Positions 23,364 to 33,698 of a stretch of 64,000 nt of DNA are shown here, piece after piece; positions within the stretch are counted from its first letter, which is position 1; every line of letters begins with the position of its first letter. The DNA comes from Sparassis latifolia (lineage: Eukaryota > Basidiomycota > Agaricomycetes > Polyporales > Sparassidaceae), in contig CM031555.1 of NCBI GenBank assembly GCA_018466975.1, positions 496,001 to 560,000 on the forward strand, read 5' to 3'. A program made the translations under genes and the position numbers. The notes under the pieces are model-generated. The model ran no database searches, was not told where the DNA came from, and saw only the letters and a program-made list of their open reading frames with translations.

Positions 23364-23545
23364 GACCGGCTCTCAGTTCTGCATCACCCACTTGCCATAG
23401 CTGTATCTTGACGATCGGCCACTCCGATGCTATTATACAGGTCATTCGCAGCAAGTGTACTCATGCGAGTCGGCGAACCACCCCATTGCCTGCGATGTCC
23501 CCATAGCTGTGCATCATTGTGGACTGCGGGCAGCTATTCCCACAT
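23350..23545 (+). pseudogene. Second cyclophilin-40 fragment
   Basis: Pieces SMTGSQFCITHLP (about 23,357), then a minisatellite-like GATCGGCC...GCTATTATACAG stretch, then a segment matching the ENHPMAD exon (ACCACCCCATTGCC...) and CIIVDCG-like codons, correspond to 19,965-20,140 of the first remnant. The copy is short and diverged. It lies exactly between the two 2.6-kb blocks. Confidence 0.6.
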
Positions 23546-23901
23546 GGACTGTAACCTGAGGTGGATCTGACAGGTTTTCTGAGTGAAGGGCGCCACATAT
23601 TTATTTTATGGTATACATTCTCTTTATTTTTCTTATATGTGATATACTTTACTTTACCATATGCCCATCTATTCCCCTCCTCTTCCTTTCTTTCCCCCTG
23701 GGTTGTTTCTGGTAGAAGAGGGTGTAACGGGTCAGTTCTGAGGACTGTTACTCATTATGGACTGCTTACTACTTACCTAAGCAAGTTGGTTTTAATCCCC
23801 TACACTCACCATCTAGCTGTAATTACTCAGTTTAAGCTTACATCTGGCTATATATTAAGTCCACTGCAGCCCTGGTGAGCCTGAGGATTTAGGCTTTTTA
23901 C
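23545..23901 (-). repeat. Third copy of the TGTAA...TTACA LTR with adjoining interior
   Basis: Read on the minus strand, 23,901-23,719 is a diverged LTR (TGTAAAAAGCC ... GTTACA). It is followed by CCCTCTTCTACC and about 160 bp matching 4770-4940 of the 5.6-kb element. It shows the true LTR/interior junction that is rearranged in the other copy. Confidence 0.75.
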
Positions 23902-24074
23902 AGAACTCCTTGAGGAATCCAATCCACATGAGATGGAATCATCGGGCAGTGTACCATCATGTGACATTGTAAATGGAGAAATTTTGGGCGAATGAGCAGG
24001 GAAATGGGGCTGGCTCATTGTTGTTCACCATGGGGTAATGCCCAGCCTGTACAATCCATGTGTACAGTCTGGTG

Positions 24075-24204
24075 TAGAGGGGGAAGCTACGGGGCGCTAA
24101 AGGGATGCATAGCGTACTGAGATAGAAATCACATCCACGAAGTGGTCTCACATTTCAGAGATACCACAGGGTGCTACACAACAGACCCTAGTCCGACACC
24201 AATT
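24075..24204 (+). repeat. Fragment of the inverted-arm sequence
   Basis: It matches the outer end of the left arm (about 2858-2965), including TAGTCCGACA and GTCTCACATTT. It is separated from the LTR copy by about 170 bp with no recognised content. It ends where the 2.6-kb block copy B begins. Confidence 0.65.
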
Positions 24205-24329
24205 CAGCCCATTCAGTCATGTTTGTGAACTGGACTCCCATTTACCCTGACATTGTCATGAACTGGACAGCCAGCGGACGTCGGCCCATCGGTCTGTGTA
24301 AGGAGCTGTCAGCGATCGGCTCATGGCGA

Positions 24330-25185
24330 TGAAGGGAATGCTGGAGCGATGGGCCCACCGCCATAGGAGTATTTCTGAGCGATCGGCCCACCACCATGAT
24401 GCAACTATTATACAGGCATGGGCCCACCGCCATGATAGTGTTCTGAGCGATGGGCCCACCGCCATAGGTGTATTTTTGAGCGATCGGCCCACTGCCACGG
24501 GGCTATTATACAGCCATCGGCCCACCGCCATAGGTAGTGTTCTGAGCGATCGGCCCACCGCCATAGGTAGTGTTCTGAGCGATCGGCCCACCGCCATAGG
24601 TAGTGTTCTGAGCGATCGGCCACCGCCATAGGTAGTGTTCTGAGCGATCGGCCCACCACCACGGTGCTATTATACAGCCATCGGCCCACCGCCATAGGTA
24701 GTGTTCTGAGCGATGGGCCGACCGCCATAGGTAGTGTTCTGAGCGATGGGCCCACCGCCATAGGTAGTGTTCTGAGCGATCGGCCCACCGCCATAGGTAG
24801 TGTTCTGAGCGATGGGCCCACCGCCATAGGTAGTGTTCTGAGCGATCGGCCCACCGCCATAGGTAGTGTTCTGAGCGATCGGCCCACCACCACGGTGCTA
24901 TTATACAGCCATCGGCCCACCGCCATAGGTAGTGTTCTGAGCGATGGGCCGACCTCCATAGGTAGTGTTCTGAGCGATGGGCCCACCGCCATAGGTATAT
25001 TTCTGAGCGATCAGCCCACCGCCACGGTGCTATTATACAGCCATCGGCACAACCCCATAGGTAGGGTTCTGAGCGATGGGCCGACCTCCATAGGTAGTGT
25101 TCTGAGCGATCGGCCCACCACCACGGGGCTATTATACAGCCATCGGCCCACCGCCATAGGTATATTTCTGAGCCCATAAGCATGG
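24330..25185. repeat. 33-bp minisatellite, copy B
   Basis: Most units are 33 bp and read CCGCCATAGGTAGTGTTCTG then AGCGATCGGCCCA. They are interspersed with a longer variant holding CCACGGTGCTATTATACAGC, giving a higher-order pattern. Because 33 is divisible by three and the unit lacks stops, frames stay open on both strands (for instance 24,664-25,179 plus and 24,506-25,216 minus). I judge these to be a by-product of the repeat, not genes. Confidence 0.9.
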
Positions 25186-25237
25186 GTCGCCTGAAATATC
25201 TGACTAGCCTGGGCATAGCTGAGTTATTTGCCTTGCC

Positions 25238-25594
25238 CTAGGTTGTCAACTGGGCTCGTATCGTGTCCGTGTCGTCTTGGTGAAGCATGGGTGGGTGAAG
25301 GAACATACCAGATGATTCGTCAGGGAGTAGCATAGGTGGATGTATGAAACATGGAGATTGGTCGGGGGGAAGCATGGGCGGATGTATGAAACGTGGAGAT
25401 TGGTCAGGGGGAAGCATGGGCGGATGCCACACCTGGTTGCCCGAGCCAAGAAGTAGACCATACGAAGTGAACGGATTGTACCCGAAGTCAACCGAAGAGC
25501 ACGAAGTAGACGAGGATGCGGACGTGTGCAAATCAGCGTATGAGCCGAAGGACACCACAGAAGAAGGGGGCTCCGACGCCGAGTCGTTGCTCAT
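25238..25594 (-). CDS. Hypothetical Pro-rich repeat protein, 118 aa
   Basis: An ATG at 25,594 opens a frame with a Ser-rich first third, then about four 14-residue repeats of HPPMLPPDQSPRFI type at residues 60-110. It is preserved in frame here but broken in copy A. Low-complexity proline repeats occur in fungal secreted or scaffold proteins, but no signal peptide is visible. It may be an exon of a larger gene or a chance product of a 42-bp repeat. Confidence 0.35.
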   Translation of the reverse strand: MSNDSASEPPSSVVSFGSYADLHTSASSSTSCSSVDFGYNPFTSYGLLLGSGNQVWHPPMLPPDQSPRFIHPPMLPPDQSPCFIHPPMLLPDESSGMFLHPPMLHQDDTDTIRAQLTT

Positions 25595-26256
25595 GCGGCA
25601 CCTCTTGCTCAGACCTATCGGCCCACCGCCATAGGTGTAGTTCTCAGCGATCAGTCAACCGCCATGGGCATATTTTTCAGTGATTGATCCACCGCCTAAC
25701 AGGGCAATGATGGAGCTACCGCCGGCCAATAATTTCCACGTAATCCACCCATCATTCCCTCCAATTCTGGTTAGCTCACTATCAGCTCTCCTTGCAGTAT
25801 CACACTCTCTCCCACTGTGGGAAGGGTTGGCGAACTGTGGCGAATATCCTTCGCCATCTGAACATGGAGTTCAGAATGACTTCGCCAAACTCTCCCAATT
25901 GGCATCGGCGTTTCGAGACATGCATCAGATACAATTTGGGATGTGCCCTTCTGGGTAGAGTATGTGGAGGCAGAATGGCGGTCCTTTCCACCGTGAGTAG
26001 GGTTGGCGAACTGTGGTGGATATCACTCGCCATCTGAACATGCAGTCCAGAATGACTTCGCCAAACTCTCCCATGTGGCATTGGCTTTCGAGCCATGCAT
26101 CAGATACCATTGGGGATGTGCCCTCCTGAGGAGAGTATGTGGCTACTATGTTTCGCCTTACCACACCAGGTACATTGCCCAGGTTCAAAGACATGACAAC
26201 CTTATATTCGACACACTACAGCACGAGCGGACGCCTGGCATTGGGCGATTACATTC

Positions 26257-26968
26257 CTAACTCACGCAGCTGCCGCGTCGCCTCCTGCAGCTCTTCCAGC
26301 ACCACATCCAGGTTCTGATCTGTCCTCTCGTGCAACCAACTAGTGAGGTTCGCGGCGCGAACATGCAGCTGTTCAAGCTGCACCAGTGTAGACTTCGGAG
26401 GCGGTGTACACCTTCTCCTACGTTCTCGAGGTTCAGCAAGACTGTAAGGTGCTGGAGCGTACCACTCACCCAGGGATCACCAAGTTTGTACCACCAGGCC
26501 TCCATAGGGCTCCCGCCGGCCCAACCTGGCGATCCCATTTCCACCAGTAGTCGGGTGAATCCTCGAGTAGGTTCTTAGGGCGAGGAACGAGGGTGGTGGG
26601 GCGTGGAATCGCCTTGGCGTCAATGCTGATGGGGCGCAGAACTTCGCGATTGAAAGTGCAGGCGGTGAGGACACTGGCGATAACTCCGCCATGGTCAATA
26701 TGGTCAGCATGACCCGCCAGCGCGAGTCGCCACAGATACCCCTGACGGCGAACTGCACAGGACTCAGCAGGGTCAGGCGATATCAGCAAGAAAGGCGTAC
26801 CATCTCCCGGCGCAAGCCTTCCTCCCAACGGACCTTGGTGAAGTGATCTGGGTCAGGCTCCAGTGCCAGAACAGCTTCTTGGATCCTCCAAGTGTAGACT
26901 TCCAACTGCAACCTCCCTCTGGAGAACAGGCAGGGGCGCGCATCTGATGTTGAAGACTGGGCAGACAT
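26257..26968 (-). pseudogene. Hypothetical transposon-associated protein remnant, copy B
   Basis: From an ATG at 26,968 the minus strand encodes YTWRIQEAVLALEPDPDHFT and KVRWEEGLRREMVRL, then after a frame change ALAGHADHIDHGG, NREVLRPISIDAKAIPRPTT and LLEDSPDYWWKWDRQVGPA. After another change comes LEQLHVRAANLTSWLHERTD and a coiled-coil-like EELQEATRQLREL. The order suggests one former protein of about 230 residues. I do not recognise the family. It sits 0.2 kb beyond the C-terminal end of the KDZ transposase on the same strand, so it may be that element's second gene. Confidence 0.5.
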
Positions 26969-27181
26969 GACGGTGAGTGGATGAGCCGAGGTTGATATCT
27001 GATCGACCTTATCTGATGTCTGATGTCATGCGATTGGAGAGCACATGCCGAGATGAAGCCCTCAGGCGAGGATGGAAGTCACTTCGCCAAATGTGATATT
27101 GGTGAGTAGGAATTACATACATGGCGATCACTACATCGATATAGCAAACATGAATATGCGTACACCCCAGTGAACCCTGAC

Positions 27182-29969
27182 TCAAAGCACATTTTCATCG
27201 CCCGCCCTTTCGTCCTCAATGTCCAGGGCGAGGATGTGGCTGAAGGCGTCAGTGGCGTGGCTGGCGAAGGTCCGCCACATACTCACTTGCCTGGCGGCAT
27301 AGCAAACATGACCCCGCCAGGAAGGATCCGTCATCTCGAGCCAGTGAGCCCATCGTTCCGCATTCCGCTTGAAGGTGGCTATGGTCCAGGCCATTTCGAG
27401 TGGACCAAGACACGCTCCTCCCTCCATCTCTCATATCGAGCTCTGGCACGCAGCCAATTCACTCTATAGACTGGAGGGTAAATTAGCAGGAGGCCTAGAG
27501 ATCGATCGGACAATTACGAACACTCGTCCATCCATTCTGATGAACCTCGATCTCCAGCGACATCCATGGTCCAGAACCAAGCCAGGTTGGCGTTCCTGAG
27601 CCGGAGGTGCTAGCCTCGATGGCGGCAGTCTTCACGTGCAGGTCCTTCTTATCCAAAGGGCGATAGAGGCCAAGTCTTCATCGGTGGCGCCCAAGCGCAT
27701 AATGGCGCGTCGGTTGGCGGAATAGAGCCTGGCGCGAGGCCAAGGCGGTCTGATCGGCAGCATGAACCTCCGCCTGTGCGGGTCATGGTTCCGGCGCTGT
27801 TGGCGGGACGAACCCTCTTGCGGTAGAGGTAAGACTTCAGTCCAAGCGCCATGCGAAGCTCGTGGAGGATGTCATTCATCAGGCCTTTGCGCAACTCCAA
27901 CTCTTGGGCGCCAGGGTCTGGAGCCCGTTGGCGGCGGCGCCACGAATCCGATCTGCGAAGGTAAATTCAAGGAAGCTTGCTCGGGTGGAATCGCATCCTC
28001 GCCATACTCAGCGTCCTTCCGGGTGTATTTGAAAAGGATTCTCATCCAAGGAATCCCAGAGCGCACCATCGTCACGATCTTCCATGGTGGGAACGTCCTC
28101 CAACCTTCCCATGAACTTCTCAGGCGGCGTTGGAATGTGAGAATGCTGACTTGAGGCGCTGGCGGCGCTCGAGAGTCTTGAGGTCCTCCGCCACGCTCGG
28201 ATTTTGACCCGCCTTGCGGATATCATTCGCAAGCTTAAGCCTGAAGGCCGTCAGAGCTGTATTTTTGTAAAGACGAGGCAAACTCACTGTGCTTCTTGAA
28301 TTTTGAGGCCAGTCGACAACCATCCGGCGGTGCCCTTCTCCAAGCCCTTGGCGGACTCCTCGCCCGCCAGTCTGAGTTGGGTGAGGTCTTTACCCGGGGC
28401 TTGCATTCACGTCAACTACATGCCACACGACGATGGAAGGATACTCACCCTTCCTGAGCTGGACATCGAAGGTGTCCATAATCTTCGGATCATTTTGGCG
28501 AGCCTCCATAGCGTCGTCGTACTCCTTCTGCCATGCCTCAAGGACCTCCTCATCTGTGGATGCAGATAAAGCTTCAAAGGACTCCTTGCTTCTTGGGAAG
28601 CCCAGGAGCACGCGTTTCCACTTTGTCATCAAGGTTGGCACTGTAGGCAGCATAAGGCAGGTGGCAAATAGGGAAGGAGGAACCAGGCTCACCCATGCGA
28701 GTCGTCTTCTTCCAGTTGGAGTCATTCATGTGATCGTCAAGGACTTCTTGGCGGTGAGCTCGGGTCATGCCCCTGGTACTGCCTGAGACCTCATTTGTGG
28801 GCGCCCACAGGGTCTCGATGACCTCGCCATCGACCATACCAGCGCCAACTATAAAGTTGGGCGAGAACCGTTGGAAGCAGCAATCTTGGTGTCCGTGCAC
28901 ATGAAACAAGCCGATGCCTTGGTCTATCTTGAGCTCGAAGGGCATCCTCAGATAGGCGCTGTGGCGGAAACGTTTGCGGACATGGACGCCATACTGGCAC
29001 ATGATGTCGTACATGACGAGGACGAGGTGATACGGTGAGGTCAGGAGCGCATTGCTGAGAGAGTAATCCATATTCATTTGTCTGCAGAGGGTGCGTCGGT
29101 GAGAATGAATCATGACAAGAGACATATGCGAACCTTTCTCCCTTCTGGAAATCGGCGACAGTATGAGGGCGAAGAAACCATGTCTGGCGCAAGCAGTGGC
29201 CCGATTCCTGTGGCGTCGAGGTTGGCGCGATCCACATTGGCCTGATTGACAGCGCGGTGCTCATGACAAGTGGAGCGCTGGTGGGCTTAGGAGTCAAGGG
29301 CGGAAGAAGAGCGTGCAGCCAGACACGCACCTGATGGGACTCCATGGCCACCGCCAGATGAGCCTTGTAATCCTCTTGGCGACCATGAATGCCTGGCCGT
29401 CACTGAGGCGGCGTCCTCCTCGGGTGCTTCATCTTCATGTGCTCTGCACTGAAATTGCCATCCATGACAAAGCCGCGTTTGAACTTCCACTGCACTGGAT
29501 CCGCTTGCCAATCAAAGGCAGGTTGAGCCCAGGCTGGGGACAGGCGGGACAAAAGATGGCGAGGCCACCCTTCTCCACAGGACGGAGGGCATCGTGTGAG
29601 AAGCCGTGCCACTTGCGATATTTGAGTTGGCGCCATTGGCGGGACACCGCATCAGCTCACGATAACGGTCCTGGCGAGGAACTGGCATGAGCGGTTGGGC
29701 CATGGGAATGCATGTGAACACTTACAGGAGCGGTGCCAGGAAGGCATTGCTCGTGACCCGTTTGAGCTTGCTGTAGTAGTTCAATGCCGCCGTCTTGCAC
29801 TCTTTGTTCTCCAGAAGGAAATCGTCGAGGCGGCGAATGTGAAAGCGGTATGGGGATCCTTGCGGTACCAGGGTAAAGTCCCATTTGAAGAAGCTGCATG
29901 TCACACTCCACTGCCATCTCACACTGGCACCAGTCAGCGCCGATATGGTGAGCGCCAGAGATGTCGACA
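27182..29969 (-). pseudogene. KDZ-type transposase, frameshifted and cut by the gap
   Basis: The minus strand from the gap downwards gives pieces in the order of fungal KDZ transposases. These are a Cys-containing N-terminal part (WCQCEMAVECDMQLL), KRVTSNAFLAPLL, DRYRELMRC, QWRQLKYRKWHGFSHDALRP, the zinc motif CPACPQPG, and MDGNFSAEHMKMKHP (probable first catalytic Asp). VMYDIMCQYGVH (second Asp), IGLFHVHGHQDCCFQRFS and DGEVIETLWAPTNEVSG (catalytic Glu region) follow, then an acidic middle, and a C-terminal LEMAWTIATFKRNAERW and HVCYAARQVSMWRTFASH. KDZ enzymes are DDE-type cut-and-paste transposases. Several frame changes (29,400-29,700, 28,300-28,400, 27,650-28,200) separate the parts; some may be introns. 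The 5' end lies in or beyond the N run. Confidence 0.8.
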
Positions 29970-30069
29970 NNNNNNNNNNNNNNNNNNNNNNNNNNNNNNN
30001 NNNNNNNNNNNNNNNNNNNNNNNNNNNNNNNNNNNNNNNNNNNNNNNNNNNNNNNNNNNNNNNNNNNNN
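29970..30069. other. Assembly gap, 100 N
   Basis: Exactly 100 undetermined bases, the usual placeholder for a gap of unknown size. Sequence on both sides may not be adjacent in the genome, and the 5' part of the KDZ gene is lost in it. Confidence 0.99.
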
Positions 30070-30715
30070 CCTCCGAACCCTGACGAGTCAGAACGCTATG
30101 ATGAGGAAGTGCTCGACCTGCCAATTGTTGGGTTCACCGTAGTGTGAGTACTTCAAGCTCTTGTTTCTCGCGTTGTACGCGTTGTTCATTCGCTTGTTGG
30201 ATTGCATAGGACTGCGTTGGACATCCCTAACAAACGGATGACGGTGCTGGCGCCAAGTCAGGGTTCGCTCGCGGGGCGGATCGCTGTTGTGGGCTCATTC
30301 GAATGGCAGGAATGAAAGTATTTTATCCAAAGGAGAGAGTAATTCTGTGAAGCCCGAAAGACCTATGGTATACGGTGATCCTAATGATAGATTTTCTGGT
30401 CAGAATCAACTATAAGCTGTCCACTGGGAGATATCGGGCGACCATGCGGCCAATGTAAGTCTGTTAGTGTCAATACTCTGTGCTTAAAGGCATCATATAC
30501 AAAAGGCCTCATGGCTGTGCGATATTTGTACCATTGACACACGGGGGCGAATGAAGGAACATCCTAAAACCATAATAACTTTAACGCCGTCTACGTCTTA
30601 CTTACAAGCGGGACAATAATTAAAATTCTCAACGACCGTACTGTCCGGCGAACGGGTAACGTATGCGATCACATGTTCACCGGCTGAAACAAGAAATATT
30701 TTGCATCTGTTGCAA
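30070..30715. other. Intergenic sequence after the gap
   Basis: The first 80 bp keep an open plus-strand frame (DESERYDEEVLDLPIVGF-type product ending in TGA at about 30,147) that could be the tail of an exon hidden by the gap. The remainder shows no coding signal. Confidence 0.4.
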
Positions 30716-31122
30716 TGTCACACTCTGTAAAAACCGGAAGTCAAGTGGAGTCTAAGCATTGTCAGGCTGCAGTCAGCGAGTTTCAAAAATTTGCCACCGT
30801 AGTCACAGAGAAGTCAAGATAAGTCCGATTTCAGTCGCCAAAGTGATCCTGCCAAGAAATTATGCCATCAAATGCAGTCAAATCCTAGTCTGCGAAAGTC
30901 TGACACCACAGTTGATTGTCTCATAATACATGGCATTCTGGTGCTCATATGTTGGTTCTTTTGCACTCAGAGGTTGGAATATAGCTGTAGAGACATGATC
31001 TAAACCATATGAGGTTATGTACTACAAGAAAATCACACAAATAGTCACGAATAGTCAAATTTGCCAGAATTTCGAATTTGGCTGACTACACTTTGACTTC
31101 CCGTTTTTACTGAGACATGTCA
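30716..31122. mobile_element. Candidate MITE with imperfect inverted ends
   Basis: The left end has CTGTAAAAACCGGAAGTCAA followed by GTGGAGTC, and the right end, read on the other strand, has CAGTAAAAACGGGAAGTCAA followed by AGTGTAGTC. A second pair, AATTTGCCACCGTAGTCAC and its diverged partner near 31,050, lies inside. It encodes no protein. The duplication at the target site is not clear. Confidence 0.5.
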
Positions 31123-31131
31123 CAGCTGCTA

Positions 31132-32572
31132 TTAGGAAGGGCGAGTAGCATCCAATAGGTCACGTCTGGGGTAACTCCGGTCGAAAACCTCCAGCTAGGA
31201 GAACAGCGCGATCGCCTTCCTCCACTCTTTCAGAAAGTCACGTAGTCAGGTCTTATCGGTGGAGTATGCACTTGAAATCGAGCACACACCGTCCTGTCTA
31301 TCTTCTTGCGCGCAGTGATGATACTGTTGTCGTCATCAACGTGCAGGCGCGTGATCCAAGCCGCTGCCTTTGCGACGCCCGCCACGAAATCAACACGGCA
31401 ACATTCCAGGAGCTCCAGAGCTGTTAGCGACGGCAGCGTGGCTAGAACTGCCAAGAGACCCGCGACGGTTGCCAGTGCGTGACGGTGAGATACTAAAGTG
31501 CCCGCGGCTCAGTAGACGTTGGGGAGAGGATCCCGATGGCTTGCTCGGTCCAACACTCGAGTCTCTTCAAATTGGGCAGCAGCCCGGGTGGCCAGTCCTG
31601 CCGTGGATGTGACCTGCCTTTCGAGTCCCATCCGAGGAAGTCGTCGATGGCAAGCTCCACCAATTGCGGATGGGCAAGGAAGAACGATATCGCTGCCGCT
31701 GGTGTACAGACTGCACAAGACAGGTACAGAAAGCGCAGGTATGGCCACCGCCCACTCAAGACGATGTCTCCCACGTCCGGCAGCAGGCGTCTAGTTTGAA
31801 GTGTGAACTTTAACCGCAGTTTCTGCGCGACTGCATGAGCTGTGGATACAAAGGATTCGACATACACCGTACCTGCAATCTCGGGCAACGTTCGCGCAGC
31901 ATGATACCGGGGGTGGTAGTATCAAGTGGACCGTCATCGTGGAGGGTAGCCCAATGTTCGAAATGCGTCAAATTTGAAAAATCAAGTATCTACCGTTCCC
32001 ATGTCTACACATGATCCAACATGCTGTTGATGGGTGGTTGGAAAGACTCACCACATCGCCGAATTTTAGACGAGGCCTGTCACGAAATCCATGCTCCAAG
32101 CGAATATCCACCTCTCTAAGGCTTGGGCAGTGCGCGGGGGGGTCCACACGTCTTCCCCATCAGTTTCTTTTTGGGCGATCACTGTGTTGGGCTTAGCAAG
32201 CCATTTGAAGGATCTCAGGTTAGAAAGGATTGCCACGACAAGCTGCAACTCTGCGTTTCGTCGCGTCGCAGATAGATTGCATGAGCGAGTGGGACCGCAG
32301 GCGCAAATGAAACGAGGGAGCCGGCATGGGCGATGTTCAGTGATCTCAAGAGTTCGAACATTACGCGCTAGGGACAGGTCTCGAGAGCACACCCTCCACA
32401 GGCACATGGCTTTGACGTCACATCGAATGTAGCGCAGCTGTGTGTATTGCGGAGGGATGGCCGATGCGATGACCTTTGCCGCCAATGCGAATGCTAGCAG
32501 GTCGTCCGAGCTATCGAGCTCGTCGGCGATGATTTCGACGATTTTCAGCGGCAGATCAGTAATGGCCGGCAT
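31132..32572 (-). pseudogene. F-box protein gene 1, frameshifted
   Basis: The start is the ATG at 32,572 (product begins MPAITDLPLKIVEIIADELD, an F-box-like helix set with LLAFALAAKVIASAI). The body follows the same four-exon plan as the three paralogues at 44-54 kb: exon 2 with FSNLTHFEHW, exon 3 with LSGRWPYLRFLYLSCAVC and PPGLLPNLKRLE, and a last exon resembling KEWRKAIALF. F-box proteins of this type link target-binding repeats to Skp1-Cullin ubiquitin ligases. Lesions are a one-base slip in a C7 run at about 32,146 (G7 on the plus strand), a one-base slip at about 31,495 after EPRAL, and a TAG in the last exon. The homopolymer slip could be a sequence error, but the others argue for decay. 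Confidence 0.75.
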
Positions 32573-32954
32573 TCAGATGCTAGTAACTGCTGTCATATCT
32601 TCAGACATTGGCCGTATGGAAAATCTGGAGGCGTACCTAAGGAATTCGAGTGGCGCCAAGTCAATGTCAGGATATACTATAGGCTCTTCACGCCCGAAGT
32701 CCACCCTCAAGTCGTCAGCAGTGAGTACCAGAGTTGATATCAAACCAAACCTTACCGAAGGCAGGAAAGGTACGAACGCCTCTGGCATGCACCTGACAAG
32801 GTCGATGACGAGAACTAAAGCAGCAACGAGTATTTATATTATCCCTGAACTTGGTGCCAATCCGCAGTACAAGGTCGTACCCACGGCAACCGACATTACT
32901 AGGTCGCACAGATAACATTCGGTGCGGTATGACCTTGTGTTGAATGTATGTCAC
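32573..32954 (-). pseudogene. Upstream coding-like fragment fused in frame with F-box gene 1
   Basis: The minus-strand frame 32,788-32,573 ends in TGA that directly touches the ATG of F-box gene 1 (TGAATG) and is in the same frame. Its product has LEFLRYASRFSIRPM and VLTADDLRVDFGREE. An adjoining frame further upstream overlaps it. It may be the 3' end of another decayed gene or a former 5' extension. No domain is recognised. Confidence 0.35.
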
Positions 32955-33073
32955 AGGCTTTAGTAGAGCAATCCGGACAGATTTTACCTTTTTCGGTAGC
33001 CTCGAACCTCGTATGAAAGTAGTCTGGCGGTTACCAAATTGGGCGTTAAAGATGTTGGGTCGCTCCCGAGAAC

Positions 33074-33109
33074 GTCTGGTGAAAATTGTATAGAGGGGGG
33101 GGGGTATGT
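33074..33109 (+). repeat. Left inverted repeat around the nested copia elements
   Basis: GTCTGGTGAAAATTGTATAG is followed by a G10 run and TATGT. Its reverse complement is at 43,023-43,057. The outer copia element lies between the two. With that element taken out, the two repeats would be about 280 bp apart end to end. Confidence 0.7.
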
Positions 33110-33286
33110 CACACGGGCGTGACCTCAGCCAAAACTCGAAACATCCGAACCTGAGCGCGGCACATTCACGGGTTACCGATGCCTAGAATAGGGTTCGGGG
33201 GCATATATGGTTGCATACATGAACAATATTTATCAGCAGGAAGCAGGAGATGTGCAGGTACACGCGGGATGACCAGCGTGACACGC

Positions 33287-33527
33287 TGTTGGAAAGTAGC
33301 GCCCAAATTTCTGGAGCTCCAGAAATTGGGGAGCGCCCAAGGGCAGACAAGCCGAGGGCATGATTACAAAGAAAGACAAAGAAGGAAATTTGCTTATATA
33401 AAGTGGAGCATCTAGAACTGTATATATCTACAGAAATCTATTTTAGGACGCGTAATCACACGCCCCGACACATCTTGACCCGCCATCACTACCTTCCTAT
33501 TTGGGAACTAAGGCGTGATTTCTAACA
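33287..33527 (+). repeat. 5' LTR, outer copia element
   Basis: This is a 241-bp repeat with TG...CA ends. A TATA-like TTATATAAAGTGG lies about 100 bp from its start, a likely promoter. It differs from the 3' copy by the 2 bp of ATCTACAG versus ATACAG and eight substitutions. Confidence 0.95.
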
Positions 33528-33539
33528 GGTTATGAGCCC
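33528..33539 (+). other. Primer binding site, outer copia
   Basis: GGTTATGAGCCC starts directly after the LTR. It is complementary to the anticodon stem-loop of initiator tRNA-Met (GGGCUCAUAACC), the half-tRNA primer used by Ty5 and Drosophila copia. Confidence 0.85.
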
Positions 33540-33626
33540 CGGCTGTAGCCAATAAATACTCGGATAACAACAGCCCCTATTGTGGCTACAAAAATTGTTA
33601 CCCCCTTACTAGTACGAGAACAAATA

Positions 33627-33698
33627 ATGTCGACCAGCGCTGATAATACGAGCAATAGCAATGCTTACCGGATCCCACTCCTGAAGGAAGACAATTGG
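33627..33698 (+). pseudogene. Outer copia gag, first 24 codons
   Basis: The ATG at 33,627 begins a gag frame with YRIPLLKEDNW, typical of basidiomycete copia gag. It is cut after the Trp codon by the inner element. The next codons (LLWKCRVEAILNDKG) are found at 38,512 directly after the second copy of the ATTGG duplication. Confidence 0.9.

Larger units (their letters stand above)
24205..26855. repeat. Duplicated 2.6-kb block, copy B
   Basis: This is the better preserved copy of 20,685-23,310. In order it has a short unique lead, the 33-bp minisatellite (24,330-25,185), the proline-rich repeat frame, about 500 bp of AT-neutral spacer, and the hypothetical remnant. The right limit is where similarity to copy A stops. 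Confidence 0.85.

Noticed and set aside
24506..25216. 236-codon frame as a Trp/Arg/Asp repeat protein
   Set aside because: Created by a stop-free 33-bp repeat that is open on both strands; the same block in copy A is frameshifted throughout.
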